Source: CAVQBP01 sp964448105
GTDB taxonomy: Bacteria; Bacteroidota; Ignavibacteria; Ignavibacteriales; Ignavibacteriaceae
Assembly: GCA_964448105.1 (NCBI GenBank)
Contig: CAYUVK010000006.1
Location: 1-64,000, forward strand
Length of the DNA: 64,000 nt
Direction: 5' to 3'
Below, piece after piece: positions 26,565-33,600 of the stretch. The translations under genes and the position numbers were made by a program. A model generated the notes under the pieces. That model had not been told where the DNA came from, did not search any database, and worked only from the letters and a program-made list of their open reading frames with translations. The number at the start of each line of letters is the position of its first letter. The first letter of the stretch is position 1.

Positions 26565-27173
26565 ATGAATATTAAGTTATGTTCATTGTTTATCTTTTTT
26601 TTGTCGACTATCCTTTTTACCAAAACTGCATCTGCTGGTAACATTAAAGGTAAAATTAATCTTGAGGGAACAAAAAGCAACGCCGGAGTTTTAGTATTCA
26701 TCGAACATGTTGACGGTTCTTTTGCTCCACTTAAAAAACCGGCAGTCATGGATCAAAAAGATTTTATGTTCATACCAAAAATATTACCAATTTTAGCAGG
26801 CACAACAGTAGACTTTTTAAATAGCGACAGCGTGCTGCACAATGTATTTACACCAACAAAATGTGCTGATAGCTTTAATCTTGGAACTTGGCCTAAAGGC
26901 CAGTCCCGTTCATATACTTTTAATAATGCAGATTGTTTTGTTACAATACTCTGTGATGTTCACCCTTATATGCAAGCATGGATAGCCGTACTTCAAAATC
27001 CTTTTTTTGCACAAACAAATGAAATAGGAGAATATGAAATAAAAAATATTCCCCCGGGTAATTATAAATTAAAAATCTGGTACCCGTTTTACGAAACCGA
27101 ATCTAAACATATTACTGTCAGCGGTACTCAAATATTAGTAAAGAATTTTACATTAAAAAGAACAAGCGAATAA
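26565..27173 (+). CDS. Secreted cupredoxin-type blue copper protein
   Basis: 202 residues with signal peptide (FIFFLSTILFTKTASAG). Type 1 copper ligands can be seen as His in LHNVF, Cys and His in CDVHPYM, and the Met just after. Typical flanks are AGTTVDFLNSD and TILCDVHPYMQAW. The C-terminal 60 residues (NEIGEYEIKNIPPGNYKLKIW) look like a carboxypeptidase-regulatory-like domain. Last gene of the respiratory cluster. It would serve as a soluble single-electron carrier in the periplasm, or as a copper carrier; the former fits the neighbours better. Confidence 0.85.
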   Translation: MNIKLCSLFIFFLSTILFTKTASAGNIKGKINLEGTKSNAGVLVFIEHVDGSFAPLKKPAVMDQKDFMFIPKILPILAGTTVDFLNSDSVLHNVFTPTKCADSFNLGTWPKGQSRSYTFNNADCFVTILCDVHPYMQAWIAVLQNPFFAQTNEIGEYEIKNIPPGNYKLKIWYPFYETESKHITVSGTQILVKNFTLKRTSE

Positions 27174-27472
27174 TAATCTTACCAAAATATTAACTGAAGT
27201 TACGCATATTTTAATTTTGAGATTTTTGATTTGCCATGAAATTAAAAAGGATGTCAAATTATACTTTCTCCATCACTCTATGCCAATTTTAAACATATTT
27301 AACGTTTATTTTCCAATACATTGCCATGAGAAATATAGGAAATTCTCAAGCTTTTTCGGGATTCGGCTCAGTCGAATTAATAGTTGGTGCAATAGTCACT
27401 TTCCCGATGCACTGGTAGCTAGTAAAAATTGGCTGGAAATATGGAATGTCTTAATAGACACTCAGACTCATT
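27174..27472. other. 299-base intergenic region between convergent operons
   Basis: Separates the cupredoxin gene (plus) from the copper ATPase (minus). A 30-codon plus-strand frame at 27328-27420 (SGFGSVELIVGAIVTFPMHW) looks like a protein tail and may be a leftover, but nothing supports it beyond composition. No strong terminator stem is seen. Confidence 0.3.
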
Positions 27473-29536
27473 TTAGATTTCTAACAATTTAGCATTTATT
27501 GCAACTATAACTGTACTTATCGACATTAAAACCGCACCAATAGCAGGACTTAAAATTATTCCGGCTGAAAACAAAACACCCGCAGCAAGCGGAATAGCAA
27601 TAACATTATAACCGGTTGCCCAAATTAAATTTTGAATCATCTTTTTATATGTTGCCCGGGCAAATTTTATTAAAGTGACAACATCCTGGGGATTATTTTT
27701 TACCAGAATAATATCTGCAGTTTCAACAGCAACATCAGTTCCTGTACCTATGGCAATACCAACATCAGCTTGAGCCAAAGCAGGCGCATCGTTAACACCA
27801 TCACCGGTCATAGCTACAATCATTCCACGATTCTGCACTTCTTTAATCTTCTCAGCTTTTTTGCCGGGTAGAACCTCAGCAAAATATTCATCAAGTTCGA
27901 GTTCATCAGCGACCCATTTTGCAACCTGTTTGTTATCCCCGGTAAGCATCATTGGTTTTATTCCCATTTCCTTAAGCTGCTTAATTGCTTCTTTAGATTC
28001 TTCTCTTATTATATCAGCTAATGTAATGACACCAATTAAATTATTTTCAATTAAAAGATATACAACAGTTTTACCTAAGCCTGAAAGTTTGTCTATTTTA
28101 TCTTTTCCTTTTACTTCAATTTTATTTTCTTCCAGGTATCCGGGACTTACAACTTTAACATTTCTCCCGTAGACTTTTCCTTCGGCACCTTTACCAGGAA
28201 TCGAATTAAATTCTTTTACTTCAAATTTTTCTTTGTTTATTTCATTAAAAGAATTTACAATACCTTGAGCAATAGGATGTTCAGATTCTGATTCAACGGC
28301 AGAAGCATATTTTAAGATTTCTTTTTCATCATATTTATTATCAAAAGAAATTGTATCTGTTACTCCGAATTCTCCTTTTGTTAAAGTTCCTGTCTTATCA
28401 AAAATTACTGCTTGAATATTTCTTGCCTGTTCGAATGCATTTCTGTTTCTAATTAGCAAGCCGTTTTTTGCAGAAAGCGCAGTTGAGACCGCTACAACTA
28501 AAGGAATAGCTAAACCTAAAGCATGAGGGCATGTAATTACCATTACTGTCACGGTCCTGGATAATGCGAAGTTGAAACTTTGTCCGGTAAAAACAAGCCA
28601 TACAAACATTGTTAATGCACCGGAAGCAATTGCAACAATAGTTAACCAAAAAGCAGCTTTGTTAGCAAAGTTCTGAGTTTTGGATTTGCTCTCCTGTGCT
28701 TCCTTAACCATCTTTACTATCTGTGAAAGAAATGTTTCTTCACCGATTTTCTCAACTTCAATTTTTATTGAACCCTCGCCATTTATGGATCCTCCGATTA
28801 TATCATCACCTTCACCTTTTGAAACTGGTTTTGATTCACCTGTAATCATAGCTTCATTGATAGAACTTTTGCCTTCAAAGATTTTTCCGTCGGCAGGAAT
28901 TTTTTCTCCAGGTTTTATTAATAATTTAGCTGCGTGCTTAAGTTCGGAAACCGGAACATCAGAAACATTTCCGTTTTCATCAATTTTATGAGCTTCATCC
29001 GGCATAAGTTTGGCAAGTTCTTCAAGAGCTTTTGAAGCGCCCATCACTGATTTCATTTCTATCCAGTGCCCAAGCAGCATTATATCAATCAAAGTTGCAA
29101 GTTCCCAAAAAAAGACTTCCCCTTTAACTCCAAATACAACTGCGCTGCTGTAGAAATACGCGACTGAAATTGCAAGTGCGATTAAAGTCATCATTCCGGG
29201 TTGTTTCTTTTTTAATTCATCAAAAAGTCCTTTTAAGAAAGGCCAGCCCCCGTAAAAAAAGGTAAAAGATGAAAGCGCAAACAAAACATAGATATGGCCA
29301 TTGAAGCGTAATGCTTCTTTAAGTCCGAGAAATTGCTGGACCAGAGGTGAGAGAAGAAGGATTGGAATTGTGATTATTAATGAAATCCAAAATCGCTTTT
29401 TGAAGTCTTCAATCATATGTGAATGATGATCATGATGAGAATGTTCTTCATGTTCATGATTATCATTTTTAATATTGATGTTCTTATGATGATTATGATT
29501 CATATAATGGCCTTCATGCTCTTTCGTAGAGTTCAT
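27473..29536 (-). CDS. copB: CopB-type copper-translocating P-type ATPase (P1B-3)
   Basis: 687 residues. The N-terminus is extremely His-rich (runs of HNHH, HSHHDHHSH) and lacks a CXXC metal domain. The sixth-helix signature is CPHALGL, the CPH form that marks the CopB subgroup, rather than CPC of CopA. Catalytic blocks DKTGTLTKGE, ITGESKPVSKGE, MLTGDNKQVAKW and GDGVNDAPAL are intact. CopB exports copper (Cu(II) or Cu(I)) or silver across the inner membrane. The cytochrome copy at 29554 begins its operon 17 bases upstream, which suggests joint transcription. Confidence 0.93.
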   Translation of the reverse strand: MNSTKEHEGHYMNHNHHKNINIKNDNHEHEEHSHHDHHSHMIEDFKKRFWISLIITIPILLLSPLVQQFLGLKEALRFNGHIYVLFALSSFTFFYGGWPFLKGLFDELKKKQPGMMTLIALAISVAYFYSSAVVFGVKGEVFFWELATLIDIMLLGHWIEMKSVMGASKALEELAKLMPDEAHKIDENGNVSDVPVSELKHAAKLLIKPGEKIPADGKIFEGKSSINEAMITGESKPVSKGEGDDIIGGSINGEGSIKIEVEKIGEETFLSQIVKMVKEAQESKSKTQNFANKAAFWLTIVAIASGALTMFVWLVFTGQSFNFALSRTVTVMVITCPHALGLAIPLVVAVSTALSAKNGLLIRNRNAFEQARNIQAVIFDKTGTLTKGEFGVTDTISFDNKYDEKEILKYASAVESESEHPIAQGIVNSFNEINKEKFEVKEFNSIPGKGAEGKVYGRNVKVVSPGYLEENKIEVKGKDKIDKLSGLGKTVVYLLIENNLIGVITLADIIREESKEAIKQLKEMGIKPMMLTGDNKQVAKWVADELELDEYFAEVLPGKKAEKIKEVQNRGMIVAMTGDGVNDAPALAQADVGIAIGTGTDVAVETADIILVKNNPQDVVTLIKFARATYKKMIQNLIWATGYNVIAIPLAAGVLFSAGIILSPAIGAVLMSISTVIVAINAKLLEI

Positions 29537-29553
29537 TCTAAAATTCCCTCATT

Positions 29554-30123
29554 TTAATGATAACGAATCTTATTTTCATTAGAGTGTGATTGTTCTTCTT
29601 GTTTCATTATTTCTTTTTCGTCCATTTCTTTTGTATAAGAATTATATTTCTCCGGTGAAGTATTATGAAGATGTTTTACTGCTGCTATAATTGCCCAAAT
29701 TTTATCATCCGGATGGGTTCTCCCCCACGCCGGCATACCTGTCATTTTAATTCCGTTTTTTGTTACCCAGAACAATTCTTCTGCACTCATTTCTTGTCCG
29801 GATTCACTTAAATCGGGTGCAGGTGGATTTAATCCCTTCGCCAGTTCTGTTTCTTCTTTTCCCGGACCACCATGGCAGCTTTCACACATTTCCTTATAAT
29901 GTGCAAAACCTTCTTTTATCATAGACGGATCATCTAGATCCGGAACTTTAATACCTTTGGAATGATGCTCAACTGAATTATCACTGGTAGTTTCTAAAAC
30001 CCATTTGGAGATTCCTGTTTCAGGTTTTATTGCACTTACATTATATAGGCCTGAATAAATAAAAATGATGCCTAATATGCCCAACCCAATAATTGTGAAT
30101 AATATTGATAAAATGATTTTCAT
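29554..30123 (-). CDS. Membrane-anchored monoheme cytochrome c (copy 2)
   Basis: 189 residues, near-identical in plan to the gene at 12367: same membrane helix, CESCH heme site, LNPPAPDLSES and KMTGMPAWG. Differences cluster around the heme (CHGGPGKEE instead of CHSAPGKKE) and near the C-terminus. The stop is 17 bases before the CopB start region, so it heads a cytochrome-copper ATPase unit. Placement next to copB gives a hint to function: a carrier linked to copper handling or a copper-dependent oxidase. Confidence 0.88.
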   Translation of the reverse strand: MKIILSILFTIIGLGILGIIFIYSGLYNVSAIKPETGISKWVLETTSDNSVEHHSKGIKVPDLDDPSMIKEGFAHYKEMCESCHGGPGKEETELAKGLNPPAPDLSESGQEMSAEELFWVTKNGIKMTGMPAWGRTHPDDKIWAIIAAVKHLHNTSPEKYNSYTKEMDEKEIMKQEEQSHSNENKIRYH

Positions 30124-30442
30124 TATTCTTCTTAAAATATTTTATTAATTTTAGGAAAATAATTTAAGTGGTAAATGCCAATATTCAAACGTTATGGATC
30201 AAAGATAAGTTATACTGGGCAATTACTAATTCGAATTGAATTGTTTTGAAATTGAAAGAGATATATATCAACAATTTAAATTCTATAAATATTTTCATTT
30301 ACAGGTAACCCTTTTGAACTTGATCTTTTATTAAATTAGCGCCATTTACAAATCCTTTTAAATCCGGAATTAAAAATTCTATTTAAGTAATAATTTAAAA
30401 ATGTTAAATATATTTGCAGTTTAGTTAAACAATGAATATTCC
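30124..30442. other. 319-base divergent region containing duplicated upstream DNA
   Basis: From 30124 to about 30265 the sequence is alignable with 12937-13070 upstream of the first cytochrome copy (shared GGATCAAAGAT, TTACTAATTC and TGAATTGTTTTGAA blocks). Homology is lost beyond that point. The rest shows no gene and presumably carries the methyltransferase promoter. Confidence 0.45.
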
Positions 30443-31021
30443 ATGAAAATACGTGAAAGCGGGATGCCGGAAGAAAAATACTGGGAAACTTTTTTTAATA
30501 TTCAGGATATTTTCTACCGGCTTCAATTAGATAATAAAATCAATAGTGCAGTTGAATTTGGTTCAGGGTACGGAACTTTTGCTATTCCTGCAGCAAAGAT
30601 TATTAAAGGGAAAATTCATGCCTATGATATTGATGAAGAGGTGACTTACCGTTTGTCTCAAAGAGTAACAGAAGAAAAATTATCTAATGTAATTATTCAT
30701 GAAACTGATTTTGTCAAAGAAGGAACTTTATTAAATGATAATTCAATCGATTATGCAATGATGTTCAATATACTCCATGCTGAAAAACCGGTTGAATTAT
30801 TAAAAGAAGCTTTCAGAATTTTAAAACCGGGAGGAAAGATTGGCATCATTCACTGGATTTACTCTCCGACAACTCCAAGAGGTCCTTCAATGGATATAAG
30901 GCCAAAACCGGAACAATGTATCGAATGGATGAAATTGGCCGGCTTTACAATTAACAGTGATGTCATTTCACTGCCGCCGTATCATTATGGAATCGTGGGA
31001 AGGAAAATGATTGCTACTTGA
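30443..31021 (+). CDS. Class I SAM-dependent methyltransferase
   Basis: 192 residues with the Rossmann methyltransferase motifs: AVEFGSGYGTFAIPAA (motif I, about 38), AYDIDEEV (acidic end of strand 2), NSIDYAMMFNILHA (motif IV) and LKPGGKIGIIHW (post motif). No transmembrane part. Substrate unknown: ubiE/arsM-like relatives exist but no Cys triad of ArsM is present. Monocistronic, convergent with the gene at 31126. Confidence 0.85.
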   Translation: MKIRESGMPEEKYWETFFNIQDIFYRLQLDNKINSAVEFGSGYGTFAIPAAKIIKGKIHAYDIDEEVTYRLSQRVTEEKLSNVIIHETDFVKEGTLLNDNSIDYAMMFNILHAEKPVELLKEAFRILKPGGKIGIIHWIYSPTTPRGPSMDIRPKPEQCIEWMKLAGFTINSDVISLPPYHYGIVGRKMIAT

Positions 31022-31125
31022 TGCTGGATTCTCGATGTTCGATATTTGATTATTGGAATAAATAATCCGATATTAAAAAATCAATATAAATTCACTTACT
31101 CAATAGTTTTCCTATATTGTTATTT

Positions 31126-31689
31126 TCAATCTAACCGGCTTTTTGCATCACTGCCGTGATCTCTTAACTGAGCGTCAAACCAAACGTGAATTGCATTTAC
31201 TATTACAGAATCTTTTGAAGCAAATGTAAGTTTCGCTCCATCAGACAATTTTTTAAACTTGACATCAAACTCACCTTTTGATCCGGATAAAACTTTTAAA
31301 CCGGGCATATTCATTCCGTGAAGAGTCTTAGGATCTCTGAAATCCGCTTTTGAAAATAATTTACATTCTTTTTTTAAGTGGCTTTGTACCAATGCTGCCT
31401 GTGCGGTATCTTTTTTATTTTTTGTTTTTATCATTAAAACACCACCAGCATCGTTTTTAATGAAATAGTGGGTGACTTTATTCATATCAAATGGCATTAC
31501 CATGTGACTTTCGGTATGTATCATATGCTGCCTGTGCATTAAAGTCGAATCATTCATGTGATGATTAATATGGTTGTTTTTATCCTGCGGGTATGAATAG
31601 TTATTCGCAAGCAGACAACTAAAAGCAAATACTATTAAAATATGTTTTATTTTATGAGCAATTAAAAGATTTTTTATTTCAAACTCCAA
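31126..31689 (-). CDS. Periplasmic metal-associated protein of the family often mislabelled aspartate carbamoyltransferase
   Basis: 187 residues with a hydrophobic export segment (ILIVFAFSCLLANNYSYP), a His/Met-rich linker (HINHHMN, MHRQHMIHTESHMVMPFD) and a conserved body: THYFIKNDAGGVLMI, HLKKECKLFSKADFRDP, LHGMNMPGL and VWFDAQLRDHGSDA. I recognise the pattern from proteins in copper and mercury gene neighbourhoods that carry a wrong enzyme name; none of the transcarbamylase motifs (STRTR, HPLQ) is present. The linker suggests metal binding in the periplasm. Lies near copB, which fits. Confidence 0.7.
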   Translation of the reverse strand: MEFEIKNLLIAHKIKHILIVFAFSCLLANNYSYPQDKNNHINHHMNDSTLMHRQHMIHTESHMVMPFDMNKVTHYFIKNDAGGVLMIKTKNKKDTAQAALVQSHLKKECKLFSKADFRDPKTLHGMNMPGLKVLSGSKGEFDVKFKKLSDGAKLTFASKDSVIVNAIHVWFDAQLRDHGSDAKSRLD

Positions 31690-31949
31690 AATGCTAATTA
31701 AAATTAAGTAAAAGATATATCATTAACCAAAATATCAGCCCAGGTTTAATTGCAGCCGCAAACATCATTGTCAAACACTAATATTTACAGAATCAAAAAA
31801 TTTTGACGGGTAATTAGATTTCAACCGGTAAATTTAAGGAATACTAAGCAAAGTTTTTTGGTGTAAATGATTTTATAATTTTTATAATTTACTAAAAAGA
31901 AGCGATGCCTATTATTTTAATAATAGAATCTATATCAAAAGAAAACAAA

Positions 31950-32090
31950 TTAAGTTTCCCCTTCCACAATTTTTATTTCTTCTTCGGTTAGGCCGTAAAG
32001 CTGATAAACTAATTGGTCGATTTGTTTATCTGTAGCATCTATTTGCCTTTGGAGTACAGTTTTTTCTTGGGGGTTTATTAAAGATGACAT
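31950..32090 (-). pseudogene. C-terminal remnant of a type IIG (Eco57I-like) restriction-modification protein
   Basis: 46 codons, LINPQEKTVLQRQIDATDK then QIDQLVYQLYGLTEEEIKIV and a stop. This is the well-conserved tail of large type IIG restriction/methyltransferase proteins. The apparent ATG (MSS) is supplied by the REP repeat that abuts it, so the frame is not an independent gene. The matching N-terminal remnant lies at 32781-32897 on the other side of the REP transposase, on the same strand. Confidence 0.7.
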
Positions 32091-32147
32091 TTTTCAAGTT
32101 GCTATCCAGATATACGAAAAGATGTCTATCTTTTCCTTTCCCCAACT
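32080..32147. repeat. Left REP-like repeat of the RAYT element
   Basis: Imperfect hairpin pair, AAAGATGACATTTTT and AAAAGATGTCTATCTTTT, followed by CCTTTCCCCAACTT. It is a slightly decayed direct repeat of 32736-32802. Read on the minus strand it encodes VGERKR and the stop codon of the transposase. Confidence 0.75.
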
Positions 32148-32722
32148 TCATCTTCAATTAAATAATTATCACTAAAATAATCCCTTTTCATATCAGAATG
32201 AAAGCAGATGAAATTACTTTTCCCACCAAACCATTCAATTACTATATCTCTGCTCAATCTTGTTTCATTATTTCCAGCTAATATTTTATATGAACTGAAC
32301 TTATAATTTCTTAGGTCTCCTACAATATTATGGTGAACAGGATTGGCATGTATATAATATACAGCTGAATAAAAATAATTTTCATTATCTATAATCTTCC
32401 TCTTAAAGCCCCTTTGGAAAAGATTCCCCCTTCTTTTTTCTTGTATGTTAATTGACATCGAATACGAAATAAAGAACTTTCTGAATCTTTCACTCACAAT
32501 CGCAGGTTGATTGTTTTTTACTCTTACAAGTAGGTGAAAGTGATTAGGAAGTAAGCAGTAAGCAAATGTCTCTAAAGAATCCGAAAGATATTTATAATAC
32601 TGTCGAAGAAAATAGTAATAATTATCTTCATTAAAGAAAATCTTTTCATTACCGTTACCACGGTTATATATATGGTATACTTTATCTTTGTACAAAGGTA
32701 TGTAATAATTTATTTTTTTCAT
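32126..32722 (-). CDS. REP-associated tyrosine transposase (RAYT, IS200/Y1 family)
   Basis: About 198 residues with the Y1 transposase hallmarks: VYHIYNRGNGNEKIF, CLLPNHFHLLVRVK (the HUH metal motif as HFH), RKIIDNENYFYSAVYYIHAN (catalytic Tyr region) and NPVHHN. An upstream ATG at 32746 lies inside the flanking REP repeat (MSSFGRLI); the ATG at 32722 (MKKINYYIPLYKDK) is the natural start. RAYTs mobilise or maintain REP hairpins; here direct REP copies flank the gene at 32080 and 32736. Intact and probably functional. Confidence 0.88.
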   Translation of the reverse strand: MKKINYYIPLYKDKVYHIYNRGNGNEKIFFNEDNYYYFLRQYYKYLSDSLETFAYCLLPNHFHLLVRVKNNQPAIVSERFRKFFISYSMSINIQEKRRGNLFQRGFKRKIIDNENYFYSAVYYIHANPVHHNIVGDLRNYKFSSYKILAGNNETRLSRDIVIEWFGGKSNFICFHSDMKRDYFSDNYLIEDEVGERKR

Positions 32723-32735
32723 TATTAATCTGCCA

Positions 32736-32802
32736 AAAGATGACATCTTTCAAGTTGTTACCAAGGTATTCGAAAAGATGTCATCTTTTCTTTTCCCCAA
32801 CT
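32736..32802. repeat. Right REP-like repeat of the RAYT element
   Basis: AAAGATGACATCTTT and AAAAGATGTCATCTTTT are each palindromic and are reverse complements of one another, so this copy can also fold as one 15-bp stem with a 22-base loop. It ends in TTTTCCCCAACTC. It is the cleaner of the two copies. Confidence 0.75.
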
Positions 32803-32897
32803 CTTCTTTTATCATCACTTCTTTCGAAGAGTTCGACAAGTTCAGTTATTCTGTTAGGAACAGACATTAAGCCCCGCTTTCTGTAATCAGTTTTCAT
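32781..32897 (-). pseudogene. N-terminal remnant of the type IIG restriction-modification protein
   Basis: 38 codons from an ATG at 32897. MSVPNRITELVELFERSDD is the recognisable beginning of Eco57I-like type IIG proteins. The frame then enters the REP repeat, which supplies VGEKKR and a TGA. The same repeat-coded ending terminates the transposase (VGERKR). With the C-terminal remnant at 31950 this shows that the middle of the gene, around 1000 codons in relatives, is gone. Confidence 0.65.
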
Positions 32898-33289
32898 TGC
32901 AAATTATCTGTTTAGAGAAATTAAATCAAATGGTAATATAAAAATTATTAAAATACATAATTGGTATTCTGTATACTATTGATTTTCCCCATGGTATGTA
33001 TATTTCCACTTTGGAGGAAGAAGGTAACATTTTCCATGGAAAAGCTGGTTGCCTTTTAGTAAAAATAAACCCAGATTTGTCATTAGAAAATAAGAGATAA
33101 TTAGCAAAACGATGAATTTTTGCTACTTACAAAATAATATTGTTATCAAAAATTGTATGTTTTAATTACAGTGCTCCATAAAGCCTGTAACGAGTCTAAC
33201 TTATTCTATTCAAATAAGTTATCTAATGTTTTTTCTAATGACGGCCATTAGAAATTTTCCCTAATGACAAATTTGGGATAAAATAATTT
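32898..33289. other. 392-base non-coding stretch with one hairpin
   Basis: No coding sequence is seen. A perfect 8-bp hairpin TTCTAATG-ACGGC-CATTAGAA lies at 33233-33253, flanked on both sides by further CTAATG copies (33222 and 33261 regions). It directly precedes the SWIM/IS fragments and may be an IS end or a leftover repeat. Confidence 0.35.
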
Positions 33290-33505
33290 ATGATTATGAA
33301 TTTAAAAGATTTTGAAAAACAAATCCCTTCTGAAATTCTTAAAAGAGGTTACAGCTATTTTAACAATAAGCATATTATTTCTTTAGAGGAGGAGGAGTCG
33401 GGCATCTGGTTTGCTCAAGTTGAAGGAAATGAAAATTATAATGTAACCGAAAAAAGAAAAAGTCAAGCAAGCAGGTATTCAAGTCATATGAACAAAACCA
33501 AATGA
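33290..33505 (+). pseudogene. Truncated SWIM zinc-finger protein, N-terminal fragment
   Basis: LKDFEKQIPSEILKRGYSYF then IISLEEEESGIWFAQVEG is the start of SWIM zinc-finger proteins, upstream of the CXCX(n)CXH finger. The sense stops after NYNVTEKRKS, before the finger, and the last 14 codons read an out-of-frame piece of a transposase gene. So the zinc site is missing and the gene is broken by an insertion scar. Confidence 0.6.
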
Positions 33506-33567
33506 TTTTTCTGCCGCCATCATTGGAAGAGCTAATAGAAGAAAACCATATGGTAAGAGTAAATTAA
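33463..33567 (+). mobile_element. IS1182-like transposase N-terminal remnant
   Basis: In the frame offset from the SWIM fragment, VFKSYEQNQMIFLPPSLEEL then IEENHMVRVN and a stop match the first 35 residues of IS1182-type DDE transposases (LPPSLEDLIPENHPVRVV in relatives). Nothing of the catalytic core follows. The element is a scar and shows that this patch has received insertion sequences. Confidence 0.6.
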
Positions 33568-33600
33568 ACTGATTTTAATTTGAATAATTTGAATAAAATA

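Noticed and set aside
27328..27420. A 30-codon protein ending GAIVTFPMHW
   Set aside because: No ribosome site, no homologue I recognise and no second copy; kept only as a note in the intergenic entry.
28680..28991. Plus-strand frame antisense to copB
   Set aside because: Shadow of the ATPase; composition follows the complement of its codons.
31042..31073. A bidirectional terminator between the methyltransferase and the 31126 gene
   Set aside because: A 13-bp stem with one mismatch exists, but the A/U tract is on the wrong side for both directions.
31126..31689. Aspartate carbamoyltransferase
   Set aside because: None of the transcarbamylase motifs is present and the protein is exported.
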